A stretch of DNA of 15,630 nt, taken from assembly GCA_900547945.1 (NCBI GenBank), contig URIT01000076.1, forward strand, positions 1-15,630, given 5' to 3'. Positions 1 through 6,406 of the stretch are shown one piece after another. The stretch comes from an uncultured bacterium. Lineage in GTDB: Bacteria; Verrucomicrobiota; Kiritimatiellia; RFP12; UBA1067. Each line of letters opens with the position of its first letter. The first letter of the stretch is position 1. Below the pieces are notes generated by a model. It searched no databases. It was given only the letters and a program-made list of their open reading frames with translations, and was not told where the DNA came from. The position numbers were made by a program, and so were the translations under genes.

Positions 1-3000
1 GATACCGCCCCCAGCCGGGAGTCCTGCTGTTCGCAGGTGAGGCTGCTGTACAGCCCCAGGGAGATGGAGCCGTCCGCCACGCCCCGGAAGCCGAGCGCGA
101 TCTCGGCGTTCTCCGCAAGTTCCAGATCGCCGACGAGCGCGAGCCGGCCCGTCCCATCCGCCGCATCCTCGCCCGGCGCAAGCGCCTTGACGCCCATCAC
201 GCGCGTCGCCTCCACCGTGCCCGCGCCGCCGAGCGCGGCGGCCGCCACCTCCACGTTGCCCGCGAACGCGATCCGCCCACCCTTCCGCACGCGCAGGGAC
301 GCCGCCTCGAAGCCCCATGCGGGCGCCTCGCCCGTGCCGAACCACTTCCACATGAGCCGCCGCTGCAGATACGCGCGCTGGGCCTTCGAGAGCGGCGTGC
401 GGAAGGCGATCAGCTCGCCCTGGCGGCTGCCGCCCGCGCGGCAGTAGCGGTCGTTCGCGATCGTCCGCACGAAGACGGCGTTCGTCGGCGCGGCGGAGAC
501 GAGGTGGAACGCCCGATCCGTCATCGGCCACGTCCACGACACGGCCTCGCCGTCCACGCCCACATAGCCGTACTTGACGCAGTCGTGTAGCTCCGCCTTG
601 TAGTAGGCGCCGAAGATGTTCCCGTTCGCGTCGTCGCGGTGGAAGGGGTAGGTGGAACTGTCCGAGAAGATGAACCGGTGCCCCAACCCGTTGAAGGTCT
701 CGCCCGCGTCGGAGTAGATGACGTGGAGTTCCTGCACGCGCCCGTCCGTGCCCTTGATGACCATGCCGGCCGCCGTGCCGGGCTTGACGTCGCCCTGTGC
801 GGCGTCGCCGAAGTCGAGGACGGGCATCGTCTTCCCGTCCAGCGTCTCCACCGTCCGCAGGGTCGGCCGGGCCTTCATGTAGGTGCCGGAACCCGCCTCC
901 GCGTAGACGCCGTTCCCGCGCACGTCCTTCCATTTGAGGACGCTCGTCGCGCCCGCCTCCGTCGTCGCCGTCTCCAGCGAGGCGGCGTCCGTCGCGTCGA
1001 AGTGGTAGACGGGCTCCGGCAGGCCCTCCGCCCCGGCGGAGACGACGAACGCACCGCCGTCCACCACCAGCCCCTTGTCCGGCCCGAGGTTGACGTCGCG
1101 CGCCGTGACCGTGCCGCCGCCCGTCACCGTGAACGTCGCCGCACCCTCAGGCAGCGCGACGCGCGCAACCGTGAGCGGGCCGTCGCACGCGAGGGACGTC
1201 TCCGCCCCCGCCTCGTAGGCGAGCACGTCCAGCTGCCGGCCCGCCGGCGCCGCGCCCTGCCACTTCCGGCGCAGGTAGGCCATCGTGGCGGCGCGCTCCG
1301 CATGGGAGAGCGTGCGCGCGTAGAAGATCGTCTCGCAGACTTGCATGCCGCCCCAGATGTCCCAGCGGTCGAACGCGACGCCCCGCACGCGCAGCGGCGC
1401 GCAGGACGAGAAGTTCACCACGTGGAACACATTCGTGCCGGGGTCGAAGCTCTCGTCGCACGGCCAGACGGGCACGCCGTCCACCCACCACTGCGCGGCG
1501 AGCCCGGTCGGGTGCGCGAAGTTCGACAGGATCGCGCGCACGTTGTACCGCGCGAACGGCATCTCATACGACGCGAAGAGGGACGGATCGAGGCACGCGC
1601 GGTCCGTCTCCGGCAAGCCGTTCGGCATCTTCATGCGCACGACCGTGAACCCTTCGCGCGCCGCAACGGCGCCGCCGTTGGGAATCTCCATGTACGTCGA
1701 ATCGTTCGCGACGTCCTCGTATTGTCCATTTTTCCCTCCCCACCTCACGAACCACCCATCGCCGAAGTCCACCGTCGGCCGCCCGCATGCGGCGTCCGCG
1801 ACGACGAACGGGTAGTTCCCCACGTTCTTCGCCTTCTGGGGAACCTCCACGCGCAGCGTCCGCGACGCGCCGCGGCAGTCCTTCCAGGCGGAGATGTACG
1901 CGCGGTCCGTCGCGTCGTCCGCCACCTCCTGGGCGACGAGCGAGTCGGCCGCCGCCGCGTCGAGCCAGAGTTCGGGATTGGCCGCCGGAGCCGCCCCATC
2001 CGGCGCAGGCGTCTCCGCGAACGCGACGCGCCCCTCCGCCACGCGCAGCGACGTCTTGTCGTAGGCCACGTCGGCCACGGTGAGCGTCCCCGCTCCCGCC
2101 TTCGTCAGCGTGCCGCCCTTCGGCGCCGTCAGCGTCGCGACGTCGAGGGCGCGCCCCTCCGGCACCCGCACCGCCGCGTCGGCGGTGAGGCACAGTTCGC
2201 GCAGCATGCGCTCGCGCCCCTTCCACTTCGCGAACAGGTAGCCATGGACGGCCTGGCGCTCCGCGCTCGTCAGCGCATTCGTGTAGAGGATCACCTCGGC
2301 GATGCGGCAGCCGCCCTTTCGGAGGCCGCGGTCGTAGGCGAGCGCGTTGATGCTCGCCCCCGCGCCGCTGATGTTCATCGAGGCCACGGTGAGGCCGGTG
2401 TAGTCGTAGGGGCCGTAGGTCCACGTGCGCCGCACGCCGCCGATCCACGTCTCGTCGTCCGCGTGCAGGCCCACAGAATAGTTGCCGTTCAGCAAACGGT
2501 CGCCTGAGGCCCGGTGCATCTCGAAGGTGGACGTGTGGCCGAGGACGAACACGCACGAGCTCGCCCCCGCCGCCCAGTCGCCCCACGCGACGAAAACCTC
2601 GCGCACGCCCGCGAGGTCCTCGCTCAGCCGCAGCGCGCCGGCAGGGCCGTAGGCCGCCGCGAACTCGGCCCACTGGTTCCTGTTCTCCTCGCCCCGGTAC
2701 GCGCCGAAGTCAACGAGCGGCGTGCCGTCATCCGCCTGCGCGACCGCGCTCAGGAAGGGGCGCGTCTCGGCGTCGAACGGGCGGGCGCAGACGGCCCCGC
2801 CATTCGCGTCGCGCCATTCGGCGACGAAGCGCCGCCCGTTCGCGTCCGGCTCCGCGTCCACCGTCAGCGTGTCCGCGCGCGCGGCGTCGAACCAGACGGC
2901 GGGGGCCGCCACCGGCAGGGTCGGCGCGGCGGCCGACGGCGCCAGGCCCACCGTCAGCGTGCCGCCGTTCGTCCGGATGCGCGTCGCGGCGACCGACGTC

Positions 3001-3602
3001 ACGTCGTCGATCACGAGATCCCCCGTGCCGGCCTTCTGCAGCACCTCCCCGCCGTCGAGGCGCCCGATCCGCGCCGTCCCGCTCCCCTCGACCTCCACGA
3101 TGGGCCCCCGTGCCGTCTTCACGCTTGCGAGGAAGGGGGTGAAGGTCTCCGTGGCGGAGACGCGCCACGTCGTGTTGAAGTCCTGCGTCTCGTAGGATCC
3201 GAGGAAGCCGTTTGGGTTGCCGAGCCGGATGATGGCGGAGCTGTTGGCCGTGTTTCCAAGTCCGCCGCACAGGACCTGGTTCGCCGCGCCGTCGAAGATT
3301 CCGAGGTCCCACACGTGGCGGCTCGTCTTCACCGTCGGGAACTGGATGGTCTGCGCCCCTTCGATGTCCGCCGGGTCGGGCGCGAAATGGACCGTGTCCG
3401 CCGCGTTCGTGGGGATGCGGTCCGTCCCCGACCAGTTCGCGAGGTTCGTGATCGAATACGTGCCGGCGGCCGTCGGCACCCAGGCGGCCGTGACGCCCGC
3501 CTCCGCCGCCTCGGCCCCGTCGCCCAAGACCCCCGCACACCACCCAAGCGCGCACGCCCACACCAGCGTGCGCACTTTCCAGTTCCTCGTCACGTTCATC
3601 AT
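1..3602 (-). CDS. Giant exported LamG / beta-strand-repeat protein (partial, C-terminus outside window)
   Basis: The frame is open without a stop from the double ATG at 3602/3599 to the left window edge, about 1200 codons, so the C-terminus is missing. Residues 1-33 look like a signal peptide: a basic start (RNWKVR), a hydrophobic core and an Ala-rich cleavage zone around AEAAEAG. Three similar modules of about 310 residues follow. Each has a concanavalin/LamG-like start (AVWFDAARAD near 234, LWLDAAAAD near 541, YHFDATDAA near 861), a W-x-D-x-x-G turn, and an end of the type L(T/S)xAxR...KWxG (YLFAKWKG, YLRRKWQG, LMWKWFG). Between them are Gly/Thr-rich stretches such as GGTLTKAGAGTLTV, typical of autotransporter-associated beta-strand repeats. 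Such proteins are usually surface-bound or secreted and often bind glycans; the ligand and anchor are unknown because the C-terminus is not visible. An SD-like GGAGAGGGG (3608-3616) precedes the start. High-GC shadow frames overlap the whole gene. Confidence 0.9.
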   Translation of the reverse strand, partial: MMNVTRNWKVRTLVWACALGWCAGVLGDGAEAAEAGVTAAWVPTAAGTYSITNLANWSGTDRIPTNAADTVHFAPDPADIEGAQTIQFPTVKTSRHVWDLGIFDGAANQVLCGGLGNTANSSAIIRLGNPNGFLGSYETQDFNTTWRVSATETFTPFLASVKTARGPIVEVEGSGTARIGRLDGGEVLQKAGTGDLVIDDVTSVAATRIRTNGGTLTVGLAPSAAAPTLPVAAPAVWFDAARADTLTVDAEPDANGRRFVAEWRDANGGAVCARPFDAETRPFLSAVAQADDGTPLVDFGAYRGEENRNQWAEFAAAYGPAGALRLSEDLAGVREVFVAWGDWAAGASSCVFVLGHTSTFEMHRASGDRLLNGNYSVGLHADDETWIGGVRRTWTYGPYDYTGLTVASMNISGAGASINALAYDRGLRKGGCRIAEVILYTNALTSAERQAVHGYLFAKWKGRERMLRELCLTADAAVRVPEGRALDVATLTAPKGGTLTKAGAGTLTVADVAYDKTSLRVAEGRVAFAETPAPDGAAPAANPELWLDAAAADSLVAQEVADDATDRAYISAWKDCRGASRTLRVEVPQKAKNVGNYPFVVADAACGRPTVDFGDGWFVRWGGKNGQYEDVANDSTYMEIPNGGAVAAREGFTVVRMKMPNGLPETDRACLDPSLFASYEMPFARYNVRAILSNFAHPTGLAAQWWVDGVPVWPCDESFDPGTNVFHVVNFSSCAPLRVRGVAFDRWDIWGGMQVCETIFYARTLSHAERAATMAYLRRKWQGAAPAGRQLDVLAYEAGAETSLACDGPLTVARVALPEGAATFTVTGGGTVTARDVNLGPDKGLVVDGGAFVVSAGAEGLPEPVYHFDATDAASLETATTEAGATSVLKWKDVRGNGVYAEAGSGTYMKARPTLRTVETLDGKTMPVLDFGDAAQGDVKPGTAAGMVIKGTDGRVQELHVIYSDAGETFNGLGHRFIFSDSSTYPFHRDDANGNIFGAYYKAELHDCVKYGYVGVDGEAVSWTWPMTDRAFHLVSAAPTNAVFVRTIANDRYCRAGGSRQGELIAFRTPLSKAQRAYLQRRLMWKWFGTGEAPAWGFEAASLRVRKGGRIAFAGNVEVAAAALGGAGTVEATRVMGVKALAPGEDAADGTGRLALVGDLELAENAEIALGFRGVADGSISLGLYSSLTCEQQDSRLGAV

Positions 3603-3607
3603 GTGTT

Positions 3608-3616
3608 CCCCTCTCC
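3608..3616 (-). promoter_or_regulatory. Ribosome binding site of the LamG protein
   Basis: On the minus strand GGAGAGGGG precedes the double start codon ATGATG. Its GAGG core is 7 nt from the ATG at 3602 and 10 nt from the ATG at 3599, so either can be used; the first is slightly better placed. Confidence 0.6.
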
Positions 3617-3655
3617 GTTGCCGTTTACGAATAGACCTTTTCCACAGTGTGTATA

Positions 3656-3685
3656 AGTCTATCATTCGCACCCCCCCCCTGTCAA
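3656..3685 (-). promoter_or_regulatory. Candidate sigma70-type promoter with a G9 spacer tract
   Basis: On the minus strand a perfect -35 hexamer TTGACA (3685-3680) is followed by nine G residues (3679-3671) and a -10-like TAGACT (3661-3656), giving an 18-nt spacer. An AT-rich, A-tract stretch (about 3688-3708) sits just upstream like an UP element. Transcription would start near 3649, leaving a leader of about 47 nt before the LamG gene. The -10 matches the consensus at four of six positions; GATAGA (3663-3658), with a 16-nt spacer, is an alternative. Confidence 0.5.
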
Positions 3686-3748
3686 TTGCGAATTTTGATT
3701 TTTTTGCGGCATGGGGGAGAGACGCACTGTATTGCGGCCACCGGACCA

Positions 3749-3773
3749 GGGAGGGTCGCGCTTGTCGCGACCG
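3749..3773. repeat. Hairpin repeat, family B, intergenic copy
   Basis: The motif GGGAGGG is followed by a 7-bp stem, GGTCGCG (3754-3760) and CGCGACC (3766-3772), around a 5-nt loop. It matches the two copies inside leuS (10908-10934 and 10947-10973): same GGGAGGG lead, same position of the stem, same trailing CCG. One stem pair is A-T in the leuS copies and T-A here, so pairing is kept while sequence changes. Confidence 0.6.
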
Positions 3774-3780
3774 TTCGGAC

Positions 3781-3806
3781 GCCACGCGCCGAGGGCGGCG
3801 CGTGGC
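3781..3806. repeat. Perfect 11-bp hairpin
   Basis: GCCACGCGCCG (3781-3791) and its exact reverse complement (3796-3806) flank a 4-nt loop, AGGG. No T-run follows on either strand, so it is not a canonical Rho-independent terminator, though it could stall polymerase or protect a 3' end of the upstream TSCPD transcript. Confidence 0.6.
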
Positions 3807-3832
3807 GCACGAACGGGAGATGGGGGGATAAC

Positions 3833-3874
3833 GGGTCGGCTACGCGCCAAACGGCGGGACGATCCTGCCGACCC
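3833..3874. repeat. Nested hairpin abutting the 43-nt palindrome
   Basis: GGGTCGGC (3833-3840) pairs exactly with GCCGACCC (3867-3874). Inside it GGCGGGA and TCCTGCC form a second 7-bp stem with one G-U pair. The right arm overlaps the first two bases of the palindrome at 3873. Confidence 0.5.
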
Positions 3875-3915
3875 AGACCTCCAAAATTAGGTCAGACCTA
3901 ATTTTGGAGGTCTGG
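3873..3915. repeat. Perfect 43-nt palindrome overlapping the TSCPD stop codon
   Basis: Two exact 21-nt arms (3873-3893 and 3895-3915) flank a single central A. The arms are AT-richer than the surroundings (core CCAAAATTAGG). The right arm encodes the last five residues (PDLQN) and the TAG stop of the TSCPD gene. There is no T-tract after it on the minus strand. It may end transcription, protect the mRNA, bind a protein, or be an inserted element. Confidence 0.85.
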
Positions 3916-4164
3916 ACGCCCGGCGTTCAACTCGGCCTCCAGCGCGCGGGCGAGCTGGTCCGGACAGGAGGTGCCGTTGCGGCAGGGGATGCCTTTCAGG
4001 AGCGCCACGACCTCCTCCACCTTCCGTCCCACCACGAGCTTCGCCACGCCCTGCGTGTTCCCCGGGCAGCCGCCCATGAACTGGCACGCCGTGACAAGGC
4101 CGTTTTCGACCTCGTAGCCAATCGCCTGGGCGCAGACGCCCTGCGTCTTCACAACTTTCCGCAT
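3898..4164 (-). CDS. TSCPD-domain protein (TIGR03905-like)
   Basis: This 88-residue protein has the signature TSCPD (65-69) and conserved cysteines at 11, 27, 33, 61 and 67, the pattern of a small family related to the TSCPD domain at the C-terminus of some B12-dependent ribonucleotide reductases. The cysteines suggest metal binding; the biochemical role is not established. I chose the ATG at 4164 over the GTG at 4170, because AAGGAG (4174-4179) is 9 nt from the ATG but only 3 nt from the GTG. The gene follows the glycosyltransferase by 19 nt and is probably co-transcribed. Its last five codons and stop lie in the 43-nt palindrome, so the tail PDLQN may be a late addition: family members usually end soon after the TSCPD helix. 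Confidence 0.85.
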   Translation of the reverse strand: MRKVVKTQGVCAQAIGYEVENGLVTACQFMGGCPGNTQGVAKLVVGRKVEEVVALLKGIPCRNGTSCPDQLARALEAELNAGRPDLQN

Positions 4165-4173
4165 CTTCACGTT

Positions 4174-4179
4174 CTCCTT
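4174..4179 (-). promoter_or_regulatory. Ribosome binding site deciding the TSCPD start
   Basis: A clear AAGGAG on the minus strand is 9 nt before the ATG at 4164 and only 3 nt before the in-frame GTG at 4170, which favours the ATG. Confidence 0.6.
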
Positions 4180-4183
4180 CTGT

Positions 4184-4882
4184 TCAGCGTTTCCCCGAAA
4201 AGCGCGCGGACCACAGGGCCCGCTGCGTCAGGATCGTATCGCGCAGCGGCTGGAAGTGCGAGGACCGGTTGCCGTCGAGGTAGACGGTCTCGATGGTGAC
4301 CTGCAACGGCTTCGCCGCATGGCGGCGCGCGTCGACGAGCATCCGCATCTCGTACTCGTAGCGGTCGCCCGGCAAGGCGAGCATGCGCCCCAGGAGCGCG
4401 CGCGGAACGGCGCGCAGACCCGTCTGCGTGTCGCGCACGGAAAGCCCCGTCAGCAGACGGAAGAACATGCGCGACCAGGCGTTTCCGAAGCGGCTCCTGA
4501 GCGGCACGTGCCCCGAGAACTGCCGTACGCCCAGCACCAGCCCCTGCGGATGCCCGAACGCCGCCTCCGCCACGCGGCGGATGTCGGTCGGCGTGTGCTG
4601 GCCGTCCGCATCGGCCGTCACGACCACCTCCGCCTCCGGCAGATGGTCGCGGATCCACGCGAAGCCCGTGCGCAGCGCGGCCCCCTTCCCGCGGTTGACC
4701 CCATGCACGAGCAGGGCGTCCACCCGTTCCCGCACCGCCGCGAACGCCGCGCGCGCCTCGGGCCGCACCGACCCGTCGTCGACGACGACCAGGTGCGCGC
4801 CCAGCGGACGCAGCGCCTCGACAAGCCGGACAAGCTTGTCGTCCGGCTCATACGCGGGAATCAAGATGGCAACTTTTTTCAT
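4184..4882 (-). CDS. Family 2 glycosyltransferase (polyprenyl-phosphate sugar transferase-like)
   Basis: A 232-residue GT-A fold enzyme. Visible motifs are the N-terminal strand KVAILIPAYEP, VDDGS (34-38, nucleotide binding), NRGKGAALRTGF (63-74), the DxD-type metal site DADGQH (91-96), DTQTGLRA (151-158) and a C-terminal SSHFQPLRD (207-215). That set is typical of dolichol/polyprenyl-phosphate glycosyltransferase-like GT2 proteins, which transfer a sugar from a nucleotide sugar, often to a lipid carrier at the inner membrane face. Related proteins are often fused or paired with a GtrA-type membrane domain; here there is no membrane segment and no GtrA neighbour. No SD precedes the ATG. The gene starts just after the octamer repeat region and precedes the TSCPD gene by 19 nt. 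Confidence 0.88.
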   Translation of the reverse strand: MKKVAILIPAYEPDDKLVRLVEALRPLGAHLVVVDDGSVRPEARAAFAAVRERVDALLVHGVNRGKGAALRTGFAWIRDHLPEAEVVVTADADGQHTPTDIRRVAEAAFGHPQGLVLGVRQFSGHVPLRSRFGNAWSRMFFRLLTGLSVRDTQTGLRAVPRALLGRMLALPGDRYEYEMRMLVDARRHAAKPLQVTIETVYLDGNRSSHFQPLRDTILTQRALWSARFSGKR

Positions 4883-4923
4883 GGACTGATGTTGACAATT
4901 CGTTATCGTATCAACGTCGTAAA

Positions 4924-4958
4924 TTAAGTGGTTAAGTGGTTAAGTAGTTAAGTTAAAG
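4924..4958. repeat. Octamer repeat array, left arm (TTAAGTGG units)
   Basis: Tandem 8-nt units TTAAGTGG (4924), TTAAGTGG (4932), TTAAGTAG (4940) and a degenerate fourth from 4948. Bases 4924-4953 are the exact reverse complement of 5060-5089, including the variant TTAAGTAG unit in the matching place. The sequence is very AT-rich compared with the flanking genes. Confidence 0.9.
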
Positions 4959-5013
4959 TCTCGACAATTTCAAAGGGGAACACGAAGGGACCGACTGACA
5001 GGGGAACGCCCGT

Positions 5014-5093
5014 TTAACGACTCAACCATTCAACCACTTAACCACTCAACAACTTAACCACTTAACTACTTAACCACTTAACCACTTAACCAC
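5014..5093. repeat. Octamer repeat array, right arm (TTAACCAC units, ten copies)
   Basis: Ten consecutive 8-nt units with consensus TTAACCAC. The first three and the fifth are degenerate (TTAACGAC, TCAACCAT, TCAACCAC, TCAACAAC). The seventh is TTAACTAC, and the last three are perfect. Bases 5060-5089 pair exactly with 4924-4953 across 106 nt. The last two units encode the C-terminal WLSG and TAA stop of the isomerase gene, including a TTA leucine codon that is rare in these GC-rich genes. Confidence 0.9.
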
Positions 5094-6019
5094 AGTTGTT
5101 TAATCCGCGCAAGGGACGTCTTCAGTTCGTCGAACGAAACGGGGGCGTGCGGCTCGAAGACGCGCAGGAGGTCGCGTGCGGCGAGCGGCTTCAGCGCCGC
5201 GAAGTCGACGCCGCCCCAACCGGGCTGGCGGTGGTCGTCGTGGAAGTCCCGCACGTCGTTCAGGTGCATGCCGCAGATGTGGGGGGCCAGGCGCGTGGCG
5301 ATCTCCGTTGCGGACGCGCTCCAGAGGTGGCATTCCCGCACGCGCGCGTGCCCCGTGTCGAACCAAAGCCGCACGGGTGCGCCCGCGAACCGCTTCATCA
5401 GCGCCTCGCCTTCGTCCGCGTTCGGGAACCCCTCCAGGCGCGGCAGATTCTCCAGGGCGAGCGTGAGGCGGGCCTTCTCCAGGTCGGGGATGAGCGCATC
5501 GAGTTCGCGCGAGAAGACATCCAGCAGCTTCCGCCCGCGCGCCGCGCGCCGTTTGAGCGCCTTCGCGAGATGGGCGCGGTAGGCGGGGCGCGCGGCGTCC
5601 GCCTTGCCGTCCGGCCCCTTCAGGAGCCGCCTCAGCACATCCGAGGAACAGTTCACGAAAAGGCCGTCGAGATCAACATAGCCCGCGTGCGTCACGACGG
5701 CCTTCGCGCCGAGGTCCGCCGCGCAGGCGATCGTCTGCTTCATGAGCAGGCGAGCGAGCGCGCGTTCCGTCTCGTCGCGGTCCGCGAGCTGGTGGAGCTC
5801 GGGGTGTCCGCTCGGTGCGCCGAGAGGCACGGGACAGTAGGCGTGGACCGAGTCGACGGGCATGCCGTCGAGGCGACTGCGGATGCCCGGCAGATGCTCC
5901 GGCTGCGTGCGGAAACTCAGTTCCAGCGCGTCGAACCCCAGGGCCAGCGCCTCGTCGGCGAGGGCCGCGCCGTCCGAAAGGCGGTCGCTGTTCCAATTTG
6001 TGGAAAGGGCGAAGCGCAT
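5078..6019 (-). CDS. TIM-barrel sugar phosphate isomerase/epimerase
   Basis: A 313-residue protein of the xylose-isomerase-like / AP-endonuclease-2 TIM-barrel family. Likely metal ligands sit at strand ends: E190 in LALEN, D221 and H224 in WFDTGH, H252 and D255 in MHLNDV, and E289 in VFEPH. H59 (VHAYCP) and H111 (VVTHAG) are also in family positions. Enzymes of this fold isomerise or epimerise keto/aldo sugars with a divalent metal; the substrate cannot be read from sequence. The ATG is 13 nt after the Minf_1886 stop, with a weak GGAAAG ahead, and the gene is probably the last of the leuS operon. Its final residues and stop are contributed by the octamer repeat array. Confidence 0.87.
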   Translation of the reverse strand: MRFALSTNWNSDRLSDGAALADEALALGFDALELSFRTQPEHLPGIRSRLDGMPVDSVHAYCPVPLGAPSGHPELHQLADRDETERALARLLMKQTIACAADLGAKAVVTHAGYVDLDGLFVNCSSDVLRRLLKGPDGKADAARPAYRAHLAKALKRRAARGRKLLDVFSRELDALIPDLEKARLTLALENLPRLEGFPNADEGEALMKRFAGAPVRLWFDTGHARVRECHLWSASATEIATRLAPHICGMHLNDVRDFHDDHRQPGWGGVDFAALKPLAARDLLRVFEPHAPVSFDELKTSLARIKQLWLSG

Positions 6020-6032
6020 GGGCGGCTTTCCG

Positions 6033-6404
6033 TCAGGGCGCGCGGTAGGGGCCGAGGAATTCCTCGCGGAAGTCGAAGCCGCCGATGAAGTCGGCCGGCG
6101 AATCCTGGTCCGTCTTGCCGATGCGGCGGGCGTTGTAGAGGTTGAAGACGATCGCGCCCACGTCCTCGCAGCACGTGAGCCCCCACGTCGTCAGGACGGT
6201 GTAGGCGAGCGGACCGTAGGCGTCGAGCGCGAGGTCGCGGAAGAACCCCAGCAGCTCCTGCCCGGAGACGTGGCCCTTCGCAACCTCGCTCGCCTCGGCG
6301 ATGACGCGCAGCACGAAGTCGTAGGCGCGGCTGTCGAAGCGGGCGTCCTTCTTCAGGATGTCCGAGAAGTCCTCGGTCTCGTAGCTGATTTCGGGAACGT
6401 CCAT
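6033..6404 (-). CDS. Minf_1886-family conserved protein
   Basis: A 123-residue protein matching the small family I know as Minf_1886 (Verrucomicrobia/Planctomycetes-restricted). Family-like stretches are FDSRAYDFVL (23-32), HVSGQELL (45-52), YGPLAYTVLTTWG (63-75), EDVGAIVFNL (80-89) and KTDQDSPADF (97-106). No enzymatic motif, signal peptide or membrane segment is visible; the function is unknown and it is probably cytoplasmic. The ATG is 2 nt after the HIT stop with no good SD, so translation is likely coupled. I recognise the family from memory of its conserved blocks; the assignment supports a PVC-group host. Confidence 0.85.
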   Translation of the reverse strand: MDVPEISYETEDFSDILKKDARFDSRAYDFVLRVIAEASEVAKGHVSGQELLGFFRDLALDAYGPLAYTVLTTWGLTCCEDVGAIVFNLYNARRIGKTDQDSPADFIGGFDFREEFLGPYRAP

Positions 6405-6406
6405 AA

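Larger units (their letters stand above)
3603..3897. other. Intergenic region: promoter plus hairpin cluster, no gene
   Basis: This 295-nt stretch lies between the stop of the TSCPD gene and the start of the LamG gene. It holds the promoter and leader of the LamG gene (3603-3710) and a run of hairpins (3754-3772, 3781-3806, 3833-3874 and the left part of the palindrome 3873-3915). Short open frames on both strands here have low-complexity, Arg/Pro-rich translations, no ribosome binding site and no recognisable domain. I see no tRNA or canonical U-tailed terminator. Confidence 0.7.

Noticed and set aside
1564..3561. Minus-strand frames at 1564-2673 and 2728-3561.
   Set aside because: They are in a shifted frame relative to the continuous LamG frame and read as Arg/Gly-rich low-complexity sequence.
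639..3656. Long plus-strand open frames (622 and 380 codons) opposite the LamG gene.
   Set aside because: Translations are low-complexity, Arg/Val/Ala-rich with no domain, as expected antisense to a GC-rich gene. The minus-strand frame has a signal peptide, repeats and an SD.
3647..3901. Short open frames on both strands in the intergenic region.
   Set aside because: No SD, no recognisable domain, and they run through hairpins and the promoter.
4892..4926. Plus-strand TTGACA with AT-rich sequence downstream, as a promoter.
   Set aside because: No good -10 at 16-18 nt and no plausible plus-strand gene follows; more likely a chance match beside the octamer array.
4924..5093. CRISPR array or iteron origin.
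   Set aside because: Octamers are contiguous without spacers, and no cas, rep or partition gene is nearby.
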